This document shows positions 34,239 to 42,314 of a stretch of 47,508 nt of DNA, piece after piece. The notes beneath the pieces are model-generated. The model had not been told where the DNA came from. It worked only from the letters and a program-made list of their open reading frames with translations, and searched no databases. A program made the position numbers and the translations under genes. The DNA lies in the NCBI GenBank assembly GCA_001784115.1, contig MFPD01000018.1:1-47508 (forward strand). Reading direction: 5' to 3'. Numbering within the stretch: position 1 is the first letter of the stretch; each line of letters begins with the position of its first letter. The stretch is from Candidatus Levybacteria bacterium RIFCSPLOWO2_02_FULL_37_18 (GTDB lineage: Bacteria > Patescibacteriota > Microgenomatia > Levybacterales > UBA12049).

Positions 34239-35963
34239 ATGGACTCGCATATTTCTTTTGGTAAAATTGTCGCAAGTCCTACGTTTTCTTCCTGGTCTCA
34301 GGTTTATAGCACAGGCTCTCTTTTTGCCGTTATCTCCCTTTCCAAAACTCAAGCAGACCAAGACGAACATACCTCCCTTTCTTTAGCGGGAAAAGAGATG
34401 TTAGACACTCTCGAACAAGAGTATTTTTCTCTTGAAGAAAAGAATCTGGACACGATAAGGCAAACAATTTTGCAAACGAAAGAAAAGCTACCAGATGGTA
34501 TTTTACTTTGTTTTGTCGTAACTGCAATTGTTAAAAATATTGCTTATTTGATAATCATTGGAAACGGAAAAATAATACTCAAAAGGCAGGAAAAAATCGG
34601 TGTGTTGCTTTCAAATTCCCATGATCAAGATGTACTTTCCGCCTCAGGCGTGCTTAAACCCGATGACTTGCTTATACTCCAAACCCAAAGCTTTGCCAAA
34701 CTGGTATCCTTTGCGACCTTAAAAGAAGCAATTGATCACAACTCCCCTTCTGAAATCGCAGAAACACTTTCTCCGACAATACATGAAAAAGAAGAAGGAG
34801 CAGCAGCATGCATAATTATCCGCTACACTCCTCCGCTGGTTTCCCACGAACATGAAGATGCAGAACAAGAAGTTGAGGATGGAGAACCTTCCTCATTTTC
34901 CACATTTTCCTCCATTATAATACTTATAAAACGTATCGTACGCCTAAAACAAGAAATTCAGTCTTCAAAAAAACTCTTTTTAGGCCTTGCCGGAATTATT
35001 ATTGTCATTCTTGTCATAAGCGTTTTACTGTCTGTAAAAGGAAGGGAAAATACGAAACGAAATCAATTATTTAAGGAAGTGCTTACGTCTGCTCAAAGAA
35101 AATACGATGAAGGACAAAATCTTATGTCTTTAAATAAAAACATAGCCCGAGACGATTTTTTGCAGGCTTATAAGCTTATCAAAGACAACCTGTCTAAATT
35201 TCCCAAAGGCACATCTGAGGAAAAACAATTATCAGAGTTTCTAAAAAAATCTCAAGACGCGGTACGTTCTTCGCTGGAAACCTCATATATAAATCCAAAA
35301 GAAGTAAGCAATAACATGTCCCCACTATTATCTGCAATAATCGAACATCATGCGCTATTTGGAACGCAAGATGAAGAAAGAATATATTTTCTTGATCAAA
35401 TAGGCATATCTTTTATAGATAAAAAAACCAAGGCAACAAAACAAATTATAAAAAAAGACGAGTACAAAAACCCGGTTGGCCTTGGCACGTTTTTTTCCAA
35501 TATCTATCTCATTGACGATAGTAAGCTTAGTAAATTTGTTTCTTTAGGTTCGGGTTATGCCAAAACAAATTATTTTCCAAAAGACACAAATCCGGATCTG
35601 TCTAAAGCAGTATCCCTGACAATTGACGGAGCGGTATGGGTTTTAAGAAACGATGGCACAATTCAAAAATTTTTAAAAGGCAATGTCGAGAATTTCTCCG
35701 TGAATGGCTTGGATAAACAACTCAACGGCGCAGTCCGTATATTTACCATGATTGATTCAAGCAAGCTATATGTTTTAGATAATGGCAACAGCCGAATTGT
35801 GGTTATTGACAAAGACGGAACGTACAAACAGCAATACCAATCAGACCTGATTAAAAAAGCTAAAGATTTTGAAATTGTAGAAAAAGACCTGCCTGCCGGC
35901 AGGCAAGGCAAAAAAGGCTATCTCCTTGTGGATAATAAAGTATTTGAGTTTGAATTGAAATAA
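34239..35963 (+). CDS. PP2C-like N-terminal domain, one TM, C-terminal propeller-like domain; unknown function
   Basis: 574-aa ORF; TM 'LFLGLAGIIIVILVISVLLSV'; CCTGCCGGCAGG palindrome encodes 'LPAGRQG' near C-terminus. Confidence 0.65.
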   Translation: MDSHISFGKIVASPTFSSWSQVYSTGSLFAVISLSKTQADQDEHTSLSLAGKEMLDTLEQEYFSLEEKNLDTIRQTILQTKEKLPDGILLCFVVTAIVKNIAYLIIIGNGKIILKRQEKIGVLLSNSHDQDVLSASGVLKPDDLLILQTQSFAKLVSFATLKEAIDHNSPSEIAETLSPTIHEKEEGAAACIIIRYTPPLVSHEHEDAEQEVEDGEPSSFSTFSSIIILIKRIVRLKQEIQSSKKLFLGLAGIIIVILVISVLLSVKGRENTKRNQLFKEVLTSAQRKYDEGQNLMSLNKNIARDDFLQAYKLIKDNLSKFPKGTSEEKQLSEFLKKSQDAVRSSLETSYINPKEVSNNMSPLLSAIIEHHALFGTQDEERIYFLDQIGISFIDKKTKATKQIIKKDEYKNPVGLGTFFSNIYLIDDSKLSKFVSLGSGYAKTNYFPKDTNPDLSKAVSLTIDGAVWVLRNDGTIQKFLKGNVENFSVNGLDKQLNGAVRIFTMIDSSKLYVLDNGNSRIVVIDKDGTYKQQYQSDLIKKAKDFEIVEKDLPAGRQGKKGYLLVDNKVFEFELK

Positions 35964-36052
35964 ACCGGTAAATTTGAATGTCAACTTCCTTCGCCTATAC
36001 TTCGTCCCACATTGATTGCTATTTTTTCAATTTTTCTGTATACTTAAAAAGT

Positions 36053-37318
36053 ATGGGAATTGGAGATAACGAGAAAAAAATCTTCATCAAACCGACGATT
36101 ACAACTAAGAAAATACTTGTAGGAGATATTGCACCTCAAAAGACGACTACTGATCCATATGAATTGAACAGAAGATCTGCTGTAGAAAGATTATTAAGGC
36201 AAGGTACTCCTGCTCCTTTAGTCCGTGTAACTAACGCAGAAACAGTTCATCCAAAACCAGAACCACAAAGAGACCCTGATGCAGTAACGCTCGAACAGCT
36301 TGCAGACAGGTTAAATCCAGATAGTAAAACCGCTCCAGATTTTCATTCCAGTGCCAAAATATTAGATACTAAAACAGACTGGAGAATGGTCGAAGGAGAA
36401 AGACGTTCTACCCTGCCTCCAATTGACAGGTTAAAAAAACTAAGAGATCGTTTAACCCAAGAGATTGACGAAATTAAAGACAAAGAAAGAGATCCAAGTT
36501 ATGGCAGCTTACTCGGTGCGCTTCACGGAGTTGAAGATGCTATTGCTGAGGCACGGGGTGGAAACGGAGGGCCAGAGCTGCCTGATCCTAACGAATTTGT
36601 CAGAAGGGCGAGAGCAGAATATCCCCAAGAACTGCCTCCTGATACTTCAACAATCAGCATGAGGAAGGGACGGTTGGGCGCAATCGCAACTGCGGCCTTA
36701 AGCGCTGTAGGTCTGGGTGGTTTGTTTGGAGGATGGAAAGCTAGAAAAACATGGGAAGATATTGAATCGGACGCACAGGGAAGAGACCAAGAAAAGCAGA
36801 CCCGAAGTAAGGATGAAACCATGAGAAAAAAATGGGAGAAAGAAACGGAATATCAGGCGACTCATACTTTAGGGATAGATAAAGAACCAATAGTCAGCAA
36901 TGACGGTGTATCTGTTTTACCTGTCAAACATGACCCTGATATTACATTTGAAAAAATTGCTATAGATGGTTATACCTATCCCTTAGAGTCTGGAAGAACA
37001 ATCAGGTTGCCAAAGCCTGGATCAAGCGCAAAGTTTAATCCTTCCGTCCTTGGAGCAGACAACAGAACTGCGATCGAACTAGATGATAGAGAATTACCCG
37101 ATAGGACTATTGAACCTGTGTTTCATATTATTGCGGGAAGAAAAGACATTGAACGTACTTTTCCTAAAGATCCAAAGCTTGGATTTGAACCTGATGTTTT
37201 CCTTTTTGAATGGAATGACAAGAAAGGTTATCTAGTTAAAATTACTCCGCTACCTCCAGATAGAAACAACCGAACAGCTTATACAATTTCTATCGTTGAG
37301 GCAAAAAGGGACGAATAA
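36053..37318 (+). CDS. Uncharacterised protein, one central TM (start at MGIGDNEKK)
   Basis: ORF; 'GAIATAALSAVGLGGLFGG' TM-like segment. Confidence 0.6.
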   Translation: MGIGDNEKKIFIKPTITTKKILVGDIAPQKTTTDPYELNRRSAVERLLRQGTPAPLVRVTNAETVHPKPEPQRDPDAVTLEQLADRLNPDSKTAPDFHSSAKILDTKTDWRMVEGERRSTLPPIDRLKKLRDRLTQEIDEIKDKERDPSYGSLLGALHGVEDAIAEARGGNGGPELPDPNEFVRRARAEYPQELPPDTSTISMRKGRLGAIATAALSAVGLGGLFGGWKARKTWEDIESDAQGRDQEKQTRSKDETMRKKWEKETEYQATHTLGIDKEPIVSNDGVSVLPVKHDPDITFEKIAIDGYTYPLESGRTIRLPKPGSSAKFNPSVLGADNRTAIELDDRELPDRTIEPVFHIIAGRKDIERTFPKDPKLGFEPDVFLFEWNDKKGYLVKITPLPPDRNNRTAYTISIVEAKRDE

Positions 37319-37362
37319 CTCTTCTTTTTTTATCTCCCCAACTTGCCGAAGCATTGATGCCC

Positions 37363-37449
37363 TGGCGGAGGGTATGGGAGTCGAACCCATTAGACCCTTT
37401 CGGGTCACGGTTTAGCAAACCGTCCTCGTAACCGTCTGAGTCACCCTCC
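37363..37449 (-). tRNA. tRNA-Ser (GCU anticodon), CCA encoded
   Basis: Minus strand GGAGGGTGACTCAGACGGTTACGAGGACGGTTTGCTAAACCGTGACCCGAAAGGGTCTAATGGGTTCGACTCCCATACCCTCCGCCA; long variable arm. Confidence 0.95.
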
Positions 37450-37493
37450 GTATCTTGATTATACCACGAACCGCTATTTGATACACTGTACGT

Positions 37494-38273
37494 GTGAGCC
37501 TCTCAGACATTCTCTTTCCCAAATATTGTATCAATTGTAAAAAACTGGGACATTACCTCTGCAGCAATTGCTTTTCGTATATTTCTTTTGACGAAAACTC
37601 AATTTGTCTTATGTGTGGCAGACCGAGTTTTGACGGAAAAACTCATCCTGGTTGTAAAACTCGATACGCAATCGATGGGGTATTTTCTGCTTTAAAATAT
37701 AAAGGAATTGTAAAAAAATTAGTCTATCAATTTAAATACAAACCATTTCTTTCGGACTTAAAAAGTGTCCTATCGGATTTCTTGTATGAAAGCCTTATCC
37801 AGAACGAAAATTTTATGACAACAATGCAACAATTTAACAATGTAACAATTTTTTTTGTCCCCATTCCTCTCCACTCTTCCAGATTTAAACAGCGGGGATA
37901 TAACCACGCGGAAATCCTGGCAGAAGAACTAGGTAAAAAGTTTGATATTCCCGTTGCAAATCTTTTGGAAAGAACCAAGCAGACACGTTCACAATTCGGT
38001 CTCAAGCGAGATGAGCGCAAAGAAAACCTCAAAAACGCCTTTTCTTACTCTTCCTTACATACATTGTCATCGCGAGCGAAGCGTGGCAATCTCTTACCGC
38101 AAGAGATTACTTCGTCTGGTTCGACTTCGCTCACCATTCCTCGCAATGACAGTACCACTGTCTTTCTCATCGACGACATCCTTACCACCGGCTCAACTCT
38201 CCTAGAAGCTGCAAACATACTCAAAAGACACGGTACCAAACACGTCTGGGGAATAACCTTAGCAAGGGATTGA
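37494..38273 (+). CDS. ComF-family phosphoribosyltransferase with repeat-derived insert
   Basis: 'CINCKKLGHYLCSNC','CLMCGRPS','VFSALKYKGIVKKLVYQFKY','RGYNHAEILAEEL','FLIDDILTTGSTLLEAANIL'. Confidence 0.92.
   Translation: MSLSDILFPKYCINCKKLGHYLCSNCFSYISFDENSICLMCGRPSFDGKTHPGCKTRYAIDGVFSALKYKGIVKKLVYQFKYKPFLSDLKSVLSDFLYESLIQNENFMTTMQQFNNVTIFFVPIPLHSSRFKQRGYNHAEILAEELGKKFDIPVANLLERTKQTRSQFGLKRDERKENLKNAFSYSSLHTLSSRAKRGNLLPQEITSSGSTSLTIPRNDSTTVFLIDDILTTGSTLLEAANILKRHGTKHVWGITLARD
38066..38150. repeat. 85-bp palindromic repeat (gtcatcgcgagcgaagcg...ctcgcaatgac) inside comF-like CDS
   Basis: Encodes 'SSRAKRGNLLPQEITSSGSTSLTIPRND' between PRTase segments. Confidence 0.85.
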
Positions 38274-38702
38274 TTACTTGGTGGAACGAGAATATTCGCT
38301 TACGTGTTTTACGAAAGGCAAACGTACTTGTTTTATAAATTGTAAATCTGCGGTAATGAGGTAACATTTCTTTTCTTCTGCCAATACTGCATAGAAAGCA
38401 TCATACACCGTGGTTTTATATTTTTTGGCAAACTCAGAAGCTTTTGTAACAAGTGGAATGGTTATCGGCTTAATGGTAAGGCGAATTGTTTCAAGATCTG
38501 CTAGAAATATCCGAATTTCCCCTGCTGTAAGTTTGGTTTTTGTTGTAAAAGCATTAGCAAGTTCGTAAACAATCATATCAGGAACAAGAATAGGCTCTTT
38601 TTTGTCTAAATGGTTTTTCAAGAGCAACAAAGCTTTGGGAAGATGATCTTCTTTATCCGAAGCAAACCATTTGAATGCAACAGAGGTATCAACAACTACC
38701 AT
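38274..38702 (-). CDS. PIN-domain toxin (VapC-like)
   Basis: 'MVVVDTSVAFKWFASDKEDHLPKALLLL...VYDAFYAVLAEEKKCYLITADLQFIKQV'. Confidence 0.87.
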   Translation of the reverse strand: MVVVDTSVAFKWFASDKEDHLPKALLLLKNHLDKKEPILVPDMIVYELANAFTTKTKLTAGEIRIFLADLETIRLTIKPITIPLVTKASEFAKKYKTTVYDAFYAVLAEEKKCYLITADLQFIKQVRLPFVKHVSEYSRSTK

Positions 38703-38947
38703 TTCGCCCCATCTCTCATCTCTCTTACCGTTTTAACGGTATCAATATCCTGTAAGGAACTTCTATTTCCCAAAGCATGCTTTCTGATAGTTTTAAAAAT
38801 ATCCTCAGGAGATTTTTCTGTATGTGCTTTTGTAATTTTAGCTCGAATTATAGAAGCCAGGCTTTTTCTGGTTTTGAGTGCTTCTTCCTTAAGCCGTATA
38901 TAATCCTCTTCGGGAATTCTGATATTTGTAGTTATAAAACTTCCCAT
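38696..38947 (-). CDS. Ribbon-helix-helix-like antitoxin
   Basis: 'TTNIRIPEEDYIRLKEEALKTRKSLASIIRAKI'; overlaps PIN gene by 7 nt. Confidence 0.75.
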   Translation of the reverse strand: MGSFITTNIRIPEEDYIRLKEEALKTRKSLASIIRAKITKAHTEKSPEDIFKTIRKHALGNRSSLQDIDTVKTVREMRDGAKW

Positions 38948-38962
38948 ACAAATATATTATGA

Positions 38963-39091
38963 CTGGGACATAAATGTCATTCTGAACTATCTGAAAGCAG
39001 CGAATCAGAATCTATAAAATGGAGATGCTGAAACCGAGTCTGACTCGGTGAAATAAATCCAGCATGACAATGTGAATCATGTCTCACTCAC
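38963..39091. mobile_element. MITE-like element family I, second copy
   Basis: ctgggacataaatgtcattctgaac...catgtctcactcac; near-identical to 19127-19243. Confidence 0.75.
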
Positions 39092-39139
39092 AGATATATT
39101 GTATCTAATTCTTTGAATTTATAAAAGTTTACAAAAGGT

Positions 39140-39264
39140 GGTAACTGTTCACGCTTCTGACACGATCTCGTCATCCTAAACGTAGTAAAGGATCTATTCG
39201 GTAAAAGACTCTTCTGCTTTCAGTCTCAGAATGACAGTTTTATGTTAGAACTGTGACCTGTTAC
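39140..39264. mobile_element. MITE-like element family II, copy B (inverted relative to 28747-28871)
   Basis: ggtaactgttcacgcttctgacacgatctcgtcatcc...gttagaactgtgacctgttac. Confidence 0.75.
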
Positions 39265-39402
39265 TTTAAATGCTTGTTCTAGTTCTTCTTTAGAGGATTC
39301 TGTTTGGGCAGGTTGCAGTCGTTGCCTAACTTGAGCAATAGTTTCGGGGGTTGCGCCTCTTAGTTGTTGCTGTAATGCAGCAAGTTTTTCTGCTTGTATC
39401 AA
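39226..39402 (-). CDS. Small TTG-start ORF downstream of the FliG-like gene; C-terminus encoded by the family II repeat
   Basis: LIQAEKLAALQQQLRGATPETIAQVRQRLQPAQTESSKEELEQAFKVTGHSSNIKLSF*; GAGGTG SD-like site upstream. Confidence 0.4.
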   Translation of the reverse strand: MIQAEKLAALQQQLRGATPETIAQVRQRLQPAQTESSKEELEQAFKVTGHSSNIKLSF

Positions 39403-39405
39403 TTT

Positions 39406-40590
39406 TTAAAAATCACCTCGTTCCATTTCGGCGGCAACAATGGTTTTGGCATCCTCAAGATTTGTTATAGGATTTTCTGGTTTACTCATAAGTTCGGAAA
39501 TACGTTCGGCAGCTACTTTTGTTCGCGCTGTTGCCTCGCCATCTCCTAACATGCGAAGATCGTTTACTCTCTGCCGAAGATCATTTCTTCCTTCTTGTTC
39601 TCTTGCCGCGTCTTGAGGTATGTTTTGTCGTCTTCCAAGCGTCCACCAGCTTCTTCCTTGAGAAGGAGTTGGATGTGGTGGAGAAGTTGGTTGTGGACGT
39701 GCTTCTGGCCGAGTCGCTGCCCGCAAACGCTCGATGTCTTCGGCAGTTACCTCAGGCTGCTCTTCTTCTGTCGCTTGTCTTAGATAAATTTCTCCAGCCT
39801 GGTTAAGTCTTCTGGCTCTTGCAACCATTTCCTGCTGAGCGTCTTCAATTCTGGATAGTCTTTGCGGACCCATTTTGGCAAATGCGTCAATTACCGCTCC
39901 GCTCCGGTTGCCTAGTGTTTTAATAATCTTTTCTCGAGTTTTTTGAGAGGCGCCGCGCAAGGCAAGAGCAATAGTTTCCACATCGTTTACACCTTGAAAA
40001 ACCCGGGCAACAGTTGTGGGATCTAAATTTGCCAAGTCATCAAACGTAAACATATTCTTTCTAATTTCATCGGCAAGTTCTGGTGAGGATTCATCAAGGA
40101 ACTCCAAAGCATCTTCTCGACTAACAGGATCTTCGGCTTTAAGTATCTCAACAAGTTGTTTTACTCCGCCAACACTTGTATACTTACCTTGCGTTGATTC
40201 TACTTTTTTTCTGAGTAAATCAGATGCTTGCCGTATGACCTGGGAATTTGTTCCGGTTGCCTCCAACTGCGCAATCCGCATGGCAACATCTGCTTGGGCT
40301 TCTGAAGATAGTGAAGTTAAAACTTGCGCTGCTTGTTCTGGGGGCATATGAGACAACGTAAGGGCAATGGCCTGCGGATGTTCACCTTGAATAAGGGGAA
40401 CTAACTGAACTGGAGCTACATCAGCAAGAAAATCAAATGGACGATTTTCTGTCTGAGTTCCTGGCTCGGTAATCTGTGGATTGGTAGAGAACGCAGTGGT
40501 TAACTCAGCAGACGATAAAGCAGAAACAGGCAGAATTGCCAGGGGATTAACCGGTTCGCGAGGCGGAATTTGTACAGCTTCACTAATCAT
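39406..40590 (-). CDS. FliG-like protein (FliG middle and C-terminal domains; disordered N-term and C-terminal extension)
   Basis: 'LVPLIQGEHPQAIALTLSHMPPEQAAQVLTSLSSEAQADVAMRIAQLE' and 'SSPELADEIRKNMFTFDDLANLDPTTVARVFQGVNDVETIALALRGASQKTREKIIKTLGNRSGAVIDAFAKMGPQRLSRIEDAQQEMVARARRLNQAGEIYL'. Confidence 0.88.
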   Translation of the reverse strand: MISEAVQIPPREPVNPLAILPVSALSSAELTTAFSTNPQITEPGTQTENRPFDFLADVAPVQLVPLIQGEHPQAIALTLSHMPPEQAAQVLTSLSSEAQADVAMRIAQLEATGTNSQVIRQASDLLRKKVESTQGKYTSVGGVKQLVEILKAEDPVSREDALEFLDESSPELADEIRKNMFTFDDLANLDPTTVARVFQGVNDVETIALALRGASQKTREKIIKTLGNRSGAVIDAFAKMGPQRLSRIEDAQQEMVARARRLNQAGEIYLRQATEEEQPEVTAEDIERLRAATRPEARPQPTSPPHPTPSQGRSWWTLGRRQNIPQDAAREQEGRNDLRQRVNDLRMLGDGEATARTKVAAERISELMSKPENPITNLEDAKTIVAAEMERGDF

Positions 40591-40646
40591 ATAGGTTTAG
40601 TATAGGCATATTTTTACGAGAATGCAAGCGTTTTCTCTAAAGCGTT

Positions 40647-41801
40647 TTAACGGCGTACGGGAGTAGCGGGAGGGGTCTCTTTAAGGAGCGATTCTAAATC
40701 TAAAAATTCGGATTCAGGCTGAGCCAGCGCTTTGGCAACAGGTGGTTTGGAGGCTTGTAGAGCCGAAGCTGCTTTTCTTGCTTTTCCTCTACGGCTGAGC
40801 TGGGCTGTTTGAATAGTTGGACTGGCAGCAGGTTCGGCACGTTCGAGTATAGTTTCTTCAAGTATCGTAAAATCAACCCTTCTTCCTTTTGTATGGGCTG
40901 CTTCATAAGCTTGAGCTATAACTTGTTGGTATTTCTCTGGTTCCTCCTCTTTAAAAAGTTCTTCAGGATCTTGATCTAATTGGTCAGTTATGTATTTTTT
41001 ATATTCTTCAGAAGAAGTAGTCATGCCTTTTCTTTGCAGGATTTCTGCAATAAGCTCTCTACGATACTTCTGATACAAGGGGTTCTCATGGAGAAATGCT
41101 TGGATGGTATTTTGTTCTCGAATTTTAGTAGCTTCTTTTTCTGGATTAACAAATGTGCCTTCTAGGATATTTTCTCCAATTTTATAATCTACATATGATC
41201 CGGGTTTATAGTCTGGAGGAAGGGTATATTGCAATCGGTGTCTTAGCCTGGCATTTTCTTTTTGACTTTCATCAAGCAATCTTCTCGTGTTTACCAGTTC
41301 TTCTGCTTGTTGCCGATTTTGTTGTGAGGACGATTCTTGGATTCCTACAGCTTCTTTTTTTGCCCGTGCAGTTCTTATATGAAGCCTTTCAAGCTCTGCT
41401 TTTGCAGCTTCGATTTGAGGAGTGAGCTCGTCTAATACAGCTTGTGCTGCTGTTTTTATTTTCTTAAGAGGTAGTTCTTTTATTTCTCTCGCTCTAGCGG
41501 CTTGACTTACGCTTTTACGGACGCGTTGTCTGTTTTGTAAATCTTCCACTTTTAAAGGAAGCGATGTTGCCGCGATTTGTTCTTGGGGGGCTGACGGCGG
41601 TGGTTGGTATTCCTCAAGTCGCTTCCGAATAGTATCTAAAGATTGAGGATTTTCTTTTTGGGCGGTATTCCCGGATACAACAGAGGAGAATGCGGATGCT
41701 AAGTCTGCTGATGACAATTGAGTAGCCGATCGGAAGGCATGTCCTGTTTGAGGCTCACTTTTCGGTTGTATTTGATGTGGAAAAGGCAGTTCGGATGGCA
41801 T
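40647..41801 (-). CDS. Coiled-coil protein upstream of the FliG-like gene, unknown (ORF extends to 41858; likely start MPSELPFPHQ)
   Basis: Long heptad-rich region 'IEAAKAELERLHIRTARAKKEAVG...QQAEELVNTRRLLDESQKENARLRHRL'. Confidence 0.7.
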   Translation of the reverse strand: MPSELPFPHQIQPKSEPQTGHAFRSATQLSSADLASAFSSVVSGNTAQKENPQSLDTIRKRLEEYQPPPSAPQEQIAATSLPLKVEDLQNRQRVRKSVSQAARAREIKELPLKKIKTAAQAVLDELTPQIEAAKAELERLHIRTARAKKEAVGIQESSSQQNRQQAEELVNTRRLLDESQKENARLRHRLQYTLPPDYKPGSYVDYKIGENILEGTFVNPEKEATKIREQNTIQAFLHENPLYQKYRRELIAEILQRKGMTTSSEEYKKYITDQLDQDPEELFKEEEPEKYQQVIAQAYEAAHTKGRRVDFTILEETILERAEPAASPTIQTAQLSRRGKARKAASALQASKPPVAKALAQPESEFLDLESLLKETPPATPVRR

Positions 41802-41977
41802 GCTTGCATTATACAAATACAGAGGAGTTGTTTGCAAGCTTGTTACTTGACCGCACACATTTTACCGTTCGCCTTTTCAGTACTATTCGTACACGGTTCA
41901 CGGAGCAATGTTGAAGGGTCTTCGCTTAGGTTTTGACGACTTGACTTTTTATTTGTTAAATATAACAATGGATATAT

Positions 41978-42310
41978 ATGGAGCTTTCAAAAGAGCGGTT
42001 GTATCGTGTAGAGCAGTTGCTTGTCGAGACAGTTATTAAAGCATTGGAGCAGGGTGGAATAAAAGAAATAGATCTTCCTCCTGTTTCTTCTTATATCTTA
42101 GACCATGTGCAAATCATAAAAACAGAAGAAGAGTTAATGAAATTCCTGCGGGAACTTTCTAGCAAATGGTCAATTTTTACACCGGTATTAGTACTGGAAA
42201 GCGGGGAGGTGCAAAAAAAAATGGAATCTGAAGTTATTTCAGGAATTTTAGAACTTGCAAAAGATAATAAAATTGACGAAGCGGTAAGCCTAGCAAAGTC
42301 AGCAACTTAA
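41978..42310 (+). CDS. Small uncharacterised protein
   Basis: 110-aa ORF, 5 nt upstream of the next gene; divergent from the FliG-like operon. Confidence 0.65.
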   Translation: MELSKERLYRVEQLLVETVIKALEQGGIKEIDLPPVSSYILDHVQIIKTEEELMKFLRELSSKWSIFTPVLVLESGEVQKKMESEVISGILELAKDNKIDEAVSLAKSAT

Positions 42311-42314
42311 ATTT

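Noticed and set aside
39406-40590. Evidence for a flagellum
   Set aside because: Only a FliG-like gene lacking the N domain; no other flagellar genes in the window
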